Shown here: positions 49,400 to 61,290 of the stretch, piece by piece
Numbering within the stretch: the stretch's first letter is position 1
Layout: every line of letters begins with the position of its first letter
Notes under the pieces: model-generated
Database searches by the model: none
What the model saw: the letters and a program-made list of their open reading frames with translations, nothing else
What the model was told of the DNA's origin: nothing
Made by a program: the position numbers and the translations under genes
DNA from: Reticulitermes lucifugus
Lineage: Eukaryota > Arthropoda > Insecta > Blattodea > Rhinotermitidae
DNA: 64,000 nucleotides
Reading direction: 5' to 3'
NCBI GenBank assembly: GCA_026260175.1
Contig: JAKCWW010000019.1
Coordinates: 133,238-197,237 of the forward strand

Positions 49400-52085
49400 G
49401 AAGAAAGAGATCCTAGCGTAAAATCAAATGGCATAAATATTACTGATGGATAACAGTAAGAGATAATTCTGATGCGACTAACAGAACGCGAATGAATAGA
49501 GAAGAGTTAAAAATAACCTGAAGAAAACATCGTAGGTCGAAATATACTGTGATTATTCAACATTTTATATTACATTGTGCTGGAATGACAATGTGTAAGA
49601 CTAGTTATATATATTAAAATTCTTACCGCTATTTGGTGAGTATTGGTAACCTGCAGTCCTGTAGGTGATTACTGGCGTTTCGGAGGAGCATATGATTTCC
49701 ATATTGATGGTAGAAAAGCCTAATCGGAGTTGCCGTGTGAACCTTAAATATCACACACGCTGTACTATGTAGCATGAAGGTTAGAACAGTTCAGAAATGT
49801 TAACGCGGTACAGAATTGTGGAGAGAACTGTACGAGCAGTGAGGGTGTTCGTGGAAGCGGAAGTAAAGAGAACAGAAGGGAGCAAGAGATGGAATCGAAT
49901 AGGAAGGCGAGGGAGTGAAGAAGAAAAAGAAGAGGGGATGATGGAATACAAGATATGGACAGAGACTGAGCCTGGCTGGTGCACAGGTTTATAATAATGT
50001 GGAAAACAGGCAACATTCCCTAACGTTGCGATTTGGAAAATAAAATCAGCAGATTAATTCAACGGTTGATAAATTCGTTTTAATTGGATCAAGTAAATCG
50101 GCTTTTTTCTCCAGATAATCAGGCAAGTAAATGATGTGTTATTGAACCCACGTGATTGCAGATTTTTTGCTGAATTCAGATAACTTGAATTGCAAATGCA
50201 CGCATTAGCGGCAGAGTACACTAAACATTGACCGCAGTGGCGTTTACTAACTCGTGTTGAACCTGAAAGTTGTTCCACTAATAACATTCCCACAACTTTT
50301 GTATAGCTTGAAAGTTCATTTCCGTGCTCATAAGGCCAGATGATTCTAGTCCACATACTCATATCTTATTGGTTAGAGTTACATTTTAATATTTTATTAA
50401 TATTTACACCTATAACTTGCATGTGGTCCTCTCTATTCATATTCATCTACTAAAAGGTTGTAAGCATTTAGCGTATTCCCATGAGTGATACATGCTCTCC
50501 TATATTTTGCTGCTTGATTCAGTTACTTAATATTTCAATACCGCAATGATTCTGGGTGCACTAAAACTCCCTCGAACCTCTGATCTTAAAATAACTGAAA
50601 TGTAACTAAGTAGTGTGTGTACAATTGAGCACATAACTTAGTCTACAAGCAAGTACAGAAAATTAAACTAATAATGTTGCACAGAATATCGTATCAGATT
50701 AAATCGAACACATTTTTTTAAATGTGAAGTAAGACCAGAAAACTATAGGCCTGTATGATGACTTTAGACCTAATAAATAAAAAGAAGTAGCATTTTTACA
50801 GACCTCAGTTTTATTCCCTTAAATTGCTTCTCTCATGCTATCAGAGGCAGCACACAAGAACACTCTTTACCACAGTCGAGCAAATTAAGAACAAGCAAGC
50901 ACTCTGCCCTTACGTTCGTCCTTAAACCGACCTCGATGTTAGTAGCCATGATTAGATTCATTGAAGCTACAACGTTGGCACCGTTGCAATTTCCAGCCAC
51001 GTGGAAAACAGCATGAAGGAGCAGAAGACGGGAGAGAAAAATAAATGAAAACAACAAACACAAGAGACCCTCCCCCCTTTCTTCATTCTATTTTATTTTC
51101 ATCAAGCGGACATTTACCGTCATGCTTCCGTAACAATCATTCGTCCTGTAAACACACTCCTAATTCCATTATAGAACTATCTATGGAGAAATGTTAATAA
51201 ATGTGAAATACAGAGACCTGTTTTCGAGGTGAATTAAGTGTCTTAACATAAAATAAGAAAAATTAGAAATATCCTAACTTATATGTTTATATACGATTGG
51301 ATATTCATGTCTTCGATTACAGCAGTGTTTCTCAACCGGTGAGACACGTCGCGCTGGAAGGACTTGATATTTGGCTGCGTGAACATGGGAAATTGAAAGT
51401 AGGGATTTACATTATTGATTAATATAATAAGAAATTACATATATTTGTAAAATTAACCTTCTTGGAAAAAGGGAATCTTTTCTTTGACTGTGGTGAAATT
51501 TTTTAAATAATGTGATCTTTGGGACTTGAGACGTACAAGTTTTCATACTGCTGGATTAGACGGTGCTTTCGTAGGATTTCAATGCATCTGATATGTAGGG
51601 AGTACGAACAGCGTCACATAATTCAATATGTAACAAGAGGTGTCTAGAAAAATATGCAGTGGGTTTGTAGAACCTACATTTGAGAATATAACTTTACGTA
51701 AACCAACTCCAACAACAGGATGTCAGAAGGAATTTTCTCGTTAAAAATTAAAATTTTAATTTCATATTGCTCTTTCTTTTCTTGGCTATAACACCATGAA
51801 GACTGATAGGTGGTCGACACTTTTTCGGAGGAAAATACTGACCCAGTCGTAATTCCTTTACCCCGAGGATGGAATAAATGTCTGTCCGAAACCTACATAA
51901 CTGCTTACCACACTACAGAGTGTCATAGGCCATAAGAATGAAACATGCTGATAAACTTCGCCGACTTGTAAAGCTCAAGGATTATAAAAATTTTGAATTT
52001 AATATATAAAGTATTAAGTTTGTAACACATGCTAAAACACATAACAAGTTTTAACATAATAAGAGTCCCAAACGGAAATAAATTA
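49400..52085. other. Intronic sequence, unassigned
   Basis: A purine-rich + strand tract lies at 49840-49945. I recognise no genes or element ends. Confidence 0.5.
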
Positions 52086-52089
52086 AATA

Positions 52090-53155
52090 AAACTGGTGGG
52101 CCTATGAGGAGTTTGGTATCGCTATGAAACGAGCAAGATTAATAAGAATATGACTAAATGAATCCTATAGCAGAGTCCGGGTAGGCAAACGTTTGTCTGA
52201 CACGCTTCCTATTAAAATGGACTGAGAAAAGAAGATGCTTTAATAACACTGCTTTTCAACTTTGCTTTAGCATATGTCATTGGAAAGACTCAGGCAAACC
52301 AGGAGGGCTTACAAGTAAATGGTATAAATCAGCTTCTGGTTCATGGTGATGATATTAATATATTGGGCGGAAGCACACAAGCTATAAAGAAAAACACAGA
52401 AGCTTTAGTATCCGCTTGTAAGGAGACTGGTCTAGAAGTAAACGCTGAAGAAACTAAGTATATGATCACGTCTCGAGAACAGCATGCACGACACAATCAC
52501 AACATAAAGATATGTAATAAATCCTTTTAAATAATGGAACAGTTCAGATATTTGAGAAAACCCTCACAAATCAAAATTCCATTCGTGAAGACACAAAGAG
52601 CAGATTGAAGTCAGGAATGCTTGCTATCATTCGGTGCAGAAATTTTGTCTTCCACTTTGATATCCTAAAATATAAAATTCAAGACATATATAACCATATT
52701 TTACCTATTTTTTGTATGGGTTTGAGGCTTGGTCTCTGACATTGAGGGAGGGATATAGGCTGAGGATGTTCGAGAATAGGGTGCTGAGGAATATATAGGG
52801 CGTGAGACGAAAAAGTAACAGAGGAGTGGAGAAGACTAAATAACGGAAGTTTTATGATCTGTAGTCCTCACCATATTTTTTTCGGGTGATAAAGTCAAGA
52901 AGAATAAGATGGGCGGGACATGTGGCATGTATGACAGACAGGAGACAGACCACTTGGAAGATCTAGGCGTAAATGGGAGGGTAATATTAAAATTGATCTT
53001 TAAGTAATGGGGTGGGAGCATAGACTGGATTGGTCTGGTTCATAACAGGAATAGGTGGCTGGCTGTTGTGAATGCGGTAATAAACGGTCGGGGTTTTTAA
53101 CTAGCTGAGAACCTTTTAGCTTCTCACGAAGGACTCTGACCCATGGAGTTAATTA
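52090..53155 (+). mobile_element. LINE family 1, longest copy, with reverse-transcriptase remains
   Basis: Successive frames show YSRVRVGKRLSDTLPIK, LLVHGDDINILGGSTQAIKK, NTEALVSACKETGLEVNAEE and TKYMITSR, then QFRYL, TLTNQNSIREDTKSRLKSGM and a GHVA region, finishing with a taattagttagttgg tail at 53142-53155. HGDD sits where the reverse-transcriptase active site YADD is expected, so Tyr-Ala is replaced while both aspartates remain. At least several stops and shifts make it inactive. It covers roughly the last third of the element's main protein and anchors the identity of the shorter fragments. Confidence 0.93.
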
Positions 53156-54639
53156 GTTAGTTGGCCCATGAGATGTTGGACGAAATGCCTTGAATAGCAA
53201 GTTACAGTACTGCATATTATGCAGGCAGACCGATATGAAGAATTATTCAGATTTTGAATCTGTTTCTTGCAGTTGTATATTGGATAAAATTGCTTTCTAG
53301 TTACAGATGGGAATAAGCTAATACAAGTGTAAAACAAAAGTTCGAGCCTCGAGTTTCTAATGGCAGGTGCGTTTAACGAAACCTCGTGATGATTAGCCCT
53401 ATAATTTACTTGAGTCATATAGAAAGTAGACCAAACATAATGAGGATAATACGTTATTATAACAACGCAAACCCATGAAAACTCAAGTTCATCTAAATAG
53501 TATACACAAATTCAGTTTTTACCTCACAGTAAACACACAACATATCTATTAGGAAGATCCACCTGTTAATGCGGTTTAGGAAAATAATCGCTTTTATTTA
53601 CTTATTTCATATAATTCTCAGAGTAGCCTGTAAAAGCAAAATAGCTCTTTGTAATACTAAAGCATGTGGCAGGTTTAGAAAGCACTGTGCTTTAAAAGGC
53701 CAAAAAGTAACGGAAAGTAATTGCATGCAAATGCGAGCTATCAGCATTATTCTTTCTTAAGTTAAAATTACCTCCATTTGTTGCTTCCTTTGCTGTATCT
53801 TTAACGAAGATTTACGATTAATTCTTTACTTTTCAAAGGAGATTTTTTAAATGACCGACTAAATATTTCTGTCGAGTAAAAATGATTTATGAGCTTATAC
53901 TGGCTCAAAACATTTTTGGCCCTTTATGGAACCCGAAGCTTTATTACCGTATTCACAGGAGCCCGTTACTGGATATTATTTTGAGCCACTCGAATCTAGT
54001 GGACACGTTCACGTCTTATTTCTTTGTCATATTTCTATCTACACTCAATTTTCCCTAATGAACTCTTCATATCAAATTTTTTATCTAGACTTTTGTGTGC
54101 CTTATACACAAAAACAATAACCTTGTGAGCATTGAACTTGTTTGTGATGTTGAAACTGCGCCATATGGGCGGCAAGGAGTTACGTCAGAACACTGAACAC
54201 TGTGCACACATTTAATAATATTGTTAGCCATTAAATATAATAAAGATTTTCCAGATCACTGCCTGCCGCCTAACAAGCTCAGTGTAATCCCCTGCATTAC
54301 ATTATATCCCGTAGTGTAATGTCTTTATCGTGTAACAGATAGGGGTGTGCTCCTCCTCCCCTTTATCGTACTGCTGGGTGAAAGCCACGTGTCTGTTAGC
54401 AAGGCCGTATAGCCCATGGACTAAAATACACCGCCGCAGATAATCACAAATTTATAGTACAGTCAAATGTTGTAAGTGGATTAGTTCAACCTGACGTTAG
54501 ACTTTGTGCAGGCCTATTGCAGTCTACAGTCTAGTGACACTTTGCAGACACAGGCGTAGGTAGGAGAATAATATTTAAAAAGTCTTAAAACAACAAGGCG
54601 TAAGGATGGAAAGATGGAGAAAATTCATGATGAAAAATT

Positions 54640-54985
54640 TTATCGTTTGTACTTTTCGACAAATTATTAGAAGGATGATAAATTTAAGGGAAATGAGATG
54701 CGCAGGAAATGAATAAGATATATTAGAAATTTATAGAAAAATTTGTTCGGGAAATTCGGAGGGAAGTTACCGCTCCGATGTCCTAAGTGTAGATGGGAAG
54801 ATAAAACTAAAATAAACGAGAAAGTTATGTGATGTGAGGTTGTGGACAGATATCACCTCGCTCACAATAAGAACAATTTGTGGGGTTTGATGAGCACGGA
54901 AACGAACATTTGCGTTCCAAAGAAGGCGGGGATTCGTTGACCGGCTGAGATACTGTCCGATTGTGAAGAAGGCTCTATTTAAGGC
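54640..54985 (+). mobile_element. LINE family 1, 3' end fragment next to an exon
   Basis: Blocks aagtgtagatgggaagataa, aatttgtggggtttgatgag and gcggggattcgttgaccggc, then gattgtgaagaaggctc, are those of the family 1 3' end. It stops about 33 bases before the homeodomain exon. Coding potential is lost. Confidence 0.75.
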
Positions 54986-55018
54986 AGTGTGTTAATTGTG
55001 TGCTGTGTGTGTGTGCAG

Positions 55019-55171
55019 CGGGCGACATTACGCACGAGAACACGTCTGACGGCAACTCAGACCACAACTCGTCTGGGGAAGATGAGACTGAGCTGCGCCG
55101 CCAGCTCAAACGGAAGCTGCAGAGGAATCGTACGTCCTTCACCAATGAGCAGATCGAGAGCCTCGAGAAAG
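55019..55171 (+). CDS. toy: Pax6/toy exon: acidic linker and homeodomain N-terminal arm and helix 1
   Basis: The acceptor is a GT-rich tract ending gtgtgcag (AG at 55017-55018) and the donor is gtaatg (55172). The product reads [30 protein letters not shown], then [21 protein letters not shown]. The acidic, Ser/Asn-rich TSDGNS.HNSSG block precedes the homeodomain in toy and vertebrate Pax6. LQRNRTSF is the homeodomain N-terminal arm and [11 protein letters not shown] is helix 1. The open frame runs on past 55171 for about 20 codons of unrelated sequence, but the splice site and the fit to the next exon show it stops here. The exon lies about 30 bases downstream of LINE-derived sequence, leaving little room for branch point and pyrimidine tract. 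Confidence 0.95.
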
Positions 55172-55659
55172 GTAATGGCGCCTCATGTTTTCGTTCGTCC
55201 CCACTTATTGCCATTATTCCCTTACCCACGTCGCTTTAGCAATTTCTTCAACCCACTGCGCTTTTGTTTCCTTCCGCTCCGAATTTGCGGTGGTGCCTTT
55301 TGAGATCTGAACTTCTCAGAACCCGGAAGATTTAAGACTCGCCAAGGACTTTCCTACTAGTGTGCAGGGCCTCACATTCCAGAAGGCCGCAATCTTAATT
55401 GGTCTGTAATACTCTGTACATATCCGCACTACCACAAGGAAGTAACATGAGGCTGGTAACAAATACCTACTGAGGGACTTTGTAAAGCGTACACCTATTC
55501 TTCAACAAATATTACTATAGCGGTAATGTCAAGGAACTGTAAATATATCTGGTAGATGAAAATAGTAGACTAAGTCATAGACAACTGGAGGGCTTAAGTC
55601 TGAAGAATGACAGATGAATAACGGATAAAGAATAATATTAATCGTAAACTGACGGATAC

Positions 55660-56005
55660 AACGAGAGGTAGAAGACGAAACAGGCTGTGGCCTAAACCGC
55701 GAAAGAAGAAGGAATCAAGAAGTATGAGATGGAAGAGATGAGCATGTTCTATAGAATTTTAGACGAAAAATATTAAACAGACTATACTTCTTAAAAATTG
55801 TAGGTGAGGTTTAGAGGATAATATTAAAATAGACCATAAAGAAACTGGGTAAGAAAATGTGGGCTGGATTTAGCTCGCTCAGGACAGGGATGCTCTGAAT
55901 TTTAGTGCCCATAAAATTTAAGAGAATTATTGATTACATGATCAACTATTGGTTTCTCAAAAAGGACTTTGTATCTTGCAGTGGCTTGATTAATTAGTTG
56001 GATTA
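55660..56005 (+). mobile_element. LINE family 1, 3' end fragment
   Basis: Blocks gaggataatattaaaataga, gggctggatttagctcgctc and a 3' end with ctcaaaaaggactttgtatc and gattaattagttgg identify it. The 5' boundary is poorly defined. Confidence 0.7.
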
Positions 56006-56549
56006 AAATACATCGCCTCTTTTCTCCTTAAATTACATGAAAAATTCTAATTTCTACTTGACAGTAAGCAAAATGAATCTCCATTACATTAATGCTATTC
56101 AGGGAACTACTCTCTATTCGATGTTAGAAACATAAAAACACATCAATGCAGAGTTCGTGACATGTATAGTTAGCACTCTGCTATAAAGGGCTACGAAAAA
56201 TTATGATCTTCTGGTTTAGGACATCGTCTAGTCTGTGCCAATTTTGAGGGGGAAATGCCACCGCCATCTTGAGGGTGAAATTTCACATAGAATTGCCTAT
56301 GTTTACCATGTATTGTAGATGTTCCCTCAAGAACCAATCCAATTTTAGAGGAAGAGTGCGGCTGTACATAGGGGGGCGCAGATATGGTTTTTGTTCCTGC
56401 TCCTCTTAATCCAAGGCCTCATATTCTCTTCCGCTTTTCCCATCATGGGAACATTCCTGCAAATTTTCAACACGACTTACTCCCTACTTGCCAGCTGTAT
56501 ACGAATAAATTTTATTCTGGGACGGATTATATATTTTTGTATCACTTAT

Positions 56550-56581
56550 GAGATTATTATTATTATTATTATTATTATTAA
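56550..56581. repeat. (ATT)n microsatellite
   Basis: About ten consecutive att units. Confidence 0.95.
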
Positions 56582-58329
56582 AGGACGTGTATACGTCAAT
56601 CTCAGTATAATATAATTTCACGCATAATTACACACTGAAGTAGGCTATACGTAAACTGTCTACATACACTTTGCAGTGAAATTCAACTAATCGTTTCCAT
56701 CGCACCGCGAATATTTTGTATACAGAATGTTTCAGGAAGAATCTTCCATAGTTCGGGAATACATTTCTTAGGTTAATTTTTATCTATGTAACCAAATGGA
56801 CCTATACCAGAAGTTGCATCCTTACGGAGATAATAGCGCAAGAAAAATGTGGTCTTCTTGCGTTTCAGATTACAGCACCTGGTTAACGTACACTGCGCAG
56901 GTCCTCCCTTGAGCCGAGAGCCAAGGCAAGCCATGTGGAGAAGAGTGTGCTATGTATAGTACTTTGAACCCCAAGGACGAAATTTATGAGAATAATGCGA
57001 GTTTTTATGGCTTAATTTTTGTCCATATTTCACTCAGATAATACATACTGTGTTAATATTACACGAACTACAAATTCCTGCTCGTTTGAATATATATGTA
57101 GTAGACAATAAACGTACAAAGTTTTCATCCCTTAACACATTACTCACCATTGTCTCTGTAATAATTTAACTTCGGATTAGGTATTTTTTATACCGATGGA
57201 ATTTAATCTAAGGAAACTTTTCCTGATATTTGGCAGAAACACCCTGTATATGAAGCCTGAAGATGACAGGATTGTGTCGCATCATGTGGCTTATAACTAA
57301 CATGTAACTTTGCATTACTTTATGGTATATTGAGACTGAAATATATAGTATCGTTCTAGTCTTCTGAGGTTCCTATCTCACGTTTCCTGACATTCGATCT
57401 TCTTTAAATCTATCAAGCGCTTGAAATATCGCTCTTTCCAAGCACGATATTTCTGTGTGCATGGTGGAATTATATAAAGCCCTTTCATTTAAAAAAATAC
57501 TCCTGTTGAAATATCAAGGTTCGCATTTTCGATTACAAATAAAAGTTCAGCTATAGCTTATTTAAGTATTCTATATCATTGATATTTTAATTTGGCTCTT
57601 TCATAAGAATGATTATTCTTTTCATAAAGCTCTACTTGTCCTATTTCCAAGCTCATTACAATTTCCTCAAGCACATTTTATCTAAACTTTTTAGTATTTA
57701 GAGAATATTTCCTGCTCACTATTGCATTCTGCGATATTCTCGTCTAAATTTTCTGTAACATATGTCGTCCCTCAGCAGATATAAGACTACAACTTTCAAA
57801 TGAATATCTCCATGCCCCAACCTTGTCCAACAATCTGAATCCTGAAGTTTGTCTAAACAGCATTTAAAAAGTCACTGCAGCTCAACTAAAGAGACCAATC
57901 AATTATTGCTCTTAAAAATTAATGTTTGTTTCTCTGAAATCAAAACTATGGGATGTCACGTTTAAATATTTTATTTGCTTATGGAACATTTTACGACCGT
58001 GTCTGTAATTCAGATTAAATAGCGTCGAATTTTTGGATGATTAACGATTAGTGAACTGAGAAGGACGTGTGGAAGGAAGCGAATGTGGCCAAGCTTAAGG
58101 TGAATTTCTGCTAATGCCAGAATGGACTGAGTAAAACCACCAAAACTCTCAGAAAACATACCCTCTTAAAGGACCGAGATTTGAACCCAGAACCATAAGA
58201 AAAATTAAGAGACATTTCAAACACGAGACCCTACAATCAATCCTGTCTTGTCAGTGTCATTATTGTACAGTATTTACCTTGAAATTGGATCACATACTTT
58301 AGGCCTCAAATTCTTTCTTCTCCTTTCAG

Positions 58330-58412
58330 AGTTTGAGCGGACACATTATCCAGACGTCTTTGCGCGGGAACGCCTGGCAGAAAAGATTGGCCTTCCGGAA
58401 GCGCGAATTCAG
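58330..58412 (+). CDS. toy: Pax6/toy exon: homeodomain helix 1 end to helix 2
   Basis: A strong acceptor (ttctcctttcag, AG at 58328-58329) and donor gtatgc (58413) bound 83 bases. Read in phase they give [20 protein letters not shown] and GLPEARIQ, the part of the Pax-class homeodomain running through helix 2 to just before the recognition helix. The intron directly after ARIQ, in phase 0, is a well-known position in Pax6 genes. The expected continuation VWFSNRRAKWRREEK was looked for between 58413 and 64000 and not seen, so that intron exceeds 5.5 kb. At 83 bases this exon is easily missed by gene finders. Confidence 0.96.
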
Positions 58413-58494
58413 GTATGCTGAACGTATCCATTTTATAAAAGAATGTTTAACTATGTAGCTATAAATATATTATAACATCTTTTTCTTTCTGTGG

Positions 58495-58740
58495 TGCAAC
58501 AGCACATGTCGGGCCGCCTCGTTGTTGAGGTTCCTAAACCACATAATTAGACACACACACACACACCCGGTAAGACTCCTCTGAACGAGTGATCAGCTCG
58601 TCGCAGAGGCCGCTACCTTCACAACAGACAACAAACACAAGAGACGAACATCGATAACCACAGCGGGATTCAAATCTGCGATCCCACTAATCAAGAGAAT
58701 GCAGACTTACGCCTTAGACCGCACGGCTAAGGGGACCAAC
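58495..58740 (-). mobile_element. SINE family B, reverse orientation
   Basis: It runs from gggccgcctcgttgttgagg and a CA tract, through gagtgatcagctcgtcgcag and agcgggattcaaatctgcga, to the reversed head accgcacggctaagggg. It lies 83 bases after the helix-2 exon donor. Same block order as the 29391 and 34535 copies. Confidence 0.85.
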
Positions 58741-58794
58741 TCGCACCCTCATAAATGACAGCAAACATTAATCATATATTTATTTACATGTTTG

Positions 58795-58835
58795 TTTCCT
58801 ACATATTTCGATCCTTAGACAATCATCAGGGCAGA
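58795..58835 (-). repeat. Compact hairpin motif, diverged copy
   Basis: On the - strand: ccctgatgattgtctaagga, then tcgaaatatgtagg. The order and the outer CCT/AGG pairing match the 40967-41010 copy; the inner stem is weak. Confidence 0.45.
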
Positions 58836-59159
58836 AGAAATTTGCATGAAAGTGAAGGAAAACACCAAACTTTTTGATAAATTGTCCAATAAACAAAGTT
58901 TGGTTTGTGCCAAGCTTTGCTATGATGGTAAGATACAAATTACAAAGTTACGTAAATTTCTTTCCAATTGTTAGTCAAGCAGCTGGTATTTTATGAGTTT
59001 GATCTGAGCTAAATGCGTGCAACAGACAGACTACAAGTGTTTCTGCCTTTTCGAAATAATCAGTACTTAAACTACAGCTATCTGTGCAACAAACATGGTT
59101 CTGAAAGGCCTATGTTCTCCCCTGCACAATGAGATGTCATGTTTCTGCGAAAGTTGATA

Positions 59160-59212
59160 TATTTCTATCAGATTAAACGGCGTTTCATCTCGGGAGACAG
59201 TAATCTTCAGCC
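59160..59212 (+). mobile_element. Foldback (MITE-like) family, one arm
   Basis: The sequence ctatcagattaaacggcgtt, then tcatctcgggagacagtaatc, is the right-arm type of 23395-23445. Confidence 0.6.
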
Positions 59213-59799
59213 ATCGATGTCAGAAATTTAGGTCTTACAAATGAAGGAATTGCGTATCCATTAACTTCTAAATTTTTAAGACAGAGGGGAAAGTAATACC
59301 CGCTAGTCTTTATTCCATGGTATTTCAAAATTAGAAGTTTGAAAAGGCCACAAAACTTTGCTGCATTATTCCTGAAAGCATAGTTATTTTTCCGTATGGC
59401 TTCCATCTCTGTCAACAGTATTATTCTTCTTCCAAGGGATAAATCTTAGAAGAAGAGCACGTATTACGGCCCCGTAAAATTTGGTCTCTTTCCTCCCTCC
59501 TTTGCAGCTACCGGTGCACGGCGTTATGTAGCGCCTCGTCATCCAGGTAAGTGTTCACATAGTGTGTCGTTCAAAAAAAAAATACGTGGCTACGATAATA
59601 CCTCACGACCAAATATTTTGATGGGTTCAGTTATGCTCACACTTTTGTATAGCATGCCTTTGCAAGGGAAGAGCAACAATTCTGATAATTGGTGAACTCC
59701 ACAAGTCTAGCATTAAAACTTCTTAGTGGTTCAATATAGTGGCCAGAATTCACTGTTGTCTCCTAAGCTATAAATTTACAAGAAATTTCAGAATTGTAG

Positions 59800-60530
59800 A
59801 CAAAGCTTGTCATTTCTTTTTTGGGTGCCACGAATGTTGACAGGTGTAAAAAAGGGCAGGGAAATTAATCGCCAAGAGGAAGTGAGGACTTTCTGTCGCG
59901 GACTGTCACGGGGTGAAACAGTTTCTCCAGCTTTTGGAACTCGAATCCGAGCAGCAATCGACGGAGTGGTGCCACACAGTATTCCAAAATAAGAAGAAAT
60001 TTAAGAACGTGCCTAAGGGAGGAAAAATGATGGCTACCAGTTTTCGAGGTGAGAAAGGAGTTACTCGTGTGAGAGTTTTGCCTAGGGGAACAACAGAGAA
60101 CTCTGAGAGCTATACTAAAAATCTAAGATGTTTAAATGTTCTCCTTCGTAGAATTCATTCAACAAGGAAAATGTTAGAAATGTTGGTCCTCCATGACATC
60201 AGGCCAAACATAAGTGCGCGCACGACTCTGGCCGTCACAGAATTAGGATGGAGACTGTTTCTGCACGCACTCTACAGTCCTGACCTCGCACTATCAGATT
60301 TTCACCTGTTCGATGCGTTAAATGACAGGCTGCAAAAACAAAATTTGGTTAATGATGCTCACTGCAGAGCCGTTCTCCAGTGACTGCACAAGAAGAGAAA
60401 CTTTACTGGGCTGGAATACATGCTCCTGTTTAAAGGTGGAAGAAGAATATTGAAATAGCTGGAGACTACCCCGAAAAATAACTACGCATTCAGCAATGTT
60501 GTAGTTAGTGTGACATTTTCTCATATCTGA
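59800..60530 (+). pseudogene. Dead mariner transposase
   Basis: The frame at 59913-60383 reads FLQLLELESEQQSTEWCHTV, then GGKMMATSFRGEKGV, RGTTENSESY, LVLHDIRPNISARTTLAVTE and LGWRLFLHALYSPDLALSDF-HLF. This is the central and C-terminal catalytic core of a mariner transposase. The HD and SPDxxxSDFHLF motifs keep their aspartates, but the expected first catalytic Asp (VDF before the PRGTT motif) is Arg here. One residue is missing in HDNARPH (HDIRPN), making the last spacing 33 rather than 34. The N-terminal DNA-binding part is in another frame or lost. Terminal inverted repeats were not identified. It is a plain DNA transposon fossil with no promoter link to the host gene. Confidence 0.88.
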
Positions 60531-61225
60531 CTTGCAAACAGAACGAGATAAAAACAGAAGTCATGACTTTGTGACGAACCCTGGTGCATGAAGATGAAAG
60601 TATTAGGGGATATGCCGCTGCATCGATTGGTGATTAGTTTTCGAAGTTTCGGGGGAACTTGCTGACCCATGGACTACGCGAGCAACTTATATCTTTATCA
60701 GCCCTCTGAAAACCTCAGCCCCCTTACAGGTCTACTACTTTTGAGGACTTTTCTGTTATTTGGACCCGAAGCTGTTTTTATATATTTAGCGTATATGTTA
60801 CGTATAGAATCCATAAAAAGTTTAGCGCAACTTTAAACATATTCCTGCTATTATATTCCTGTTTTTTACCAACGTCTTCAGTAAATTGGTTTTGACCACT
60901 ATGCTTTATTTAATTCCGTTTCCTATTTGCTCCATCGAGGATCTCTATCCTTTCTGACCTTGTCTTACCTTGATTTCTCTCGCGCAACTTGTTTTTCTAT
61001 CTGAAGAAGGTGGCAGTACATTGTAAGAAAATTTTGCTCAATTCCTGCAGACAACACTGCGTCACACCTCAACAGATGAACGTCACATCTTGCATTATTT
61101 CTGTAAACTTGTGTAATTTGGGAAGAATTCCGTTCCTGCGATATCCTGCAGAAGCCATCCAATTCCATTTCTACTTCTTTGCTTGACTGGCCCTAAAGAA
61201 ATGACGCTACGATTGCTGTCTTCTT
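60531..61225. other. Intronic sequence, unassigned
   Basis: No recognisable element or exon; the homeodomain helix-3 exon was searched for and not found. Confidence 0.5.
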
Positions 61226-61227
61226 GA

Positions 61228-61290
61228 ATACACTTCTACAAGACTATACGGCGTCACATCCCAGACGAATGTAATCGTCATAGTCACCGC
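61228..61290 (+). mobile_element. Foldback (MITE-like) family, one arm
   Basis: The sequence cttctacaagactatacggc, then gtcacatcccagacgaatgtaatc, matches the right arm of the family. Confidence 0.6.

Larger units (their letters stand above)
40104..55018 (+). other. Intron between paired-domain and homeodomain exons (14.9 kb)
   Basis: Donor gtaagt, acceptor gtgcag. It holds a palindrome, SINE and LINE copies and an assembly gap, listed separately. The segments 41010-41940, 43110-47340 and 49400-52085 hold nothing I can name beyond simple repeats. Confidence 0.9.
55172..58329 (+). other. Intron inside the homeodomain (3.2 kb)
   Basis: Donor gtaatg, acceptor tttcag. It holds a LINE 3' fragment and a TTA microsatellite. 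The 56590-58320 part is unassigned AT-rich sequence. Confidence 0.9.

Noticed and set aside
55172-55239. Continuation of the homeodomain exon open frame past 55171
   Set aside because: The residues [10 protein letters not shown] do not fit a homeodomain, whereas splicing at gtaatg joins EFERTHYP in phase.
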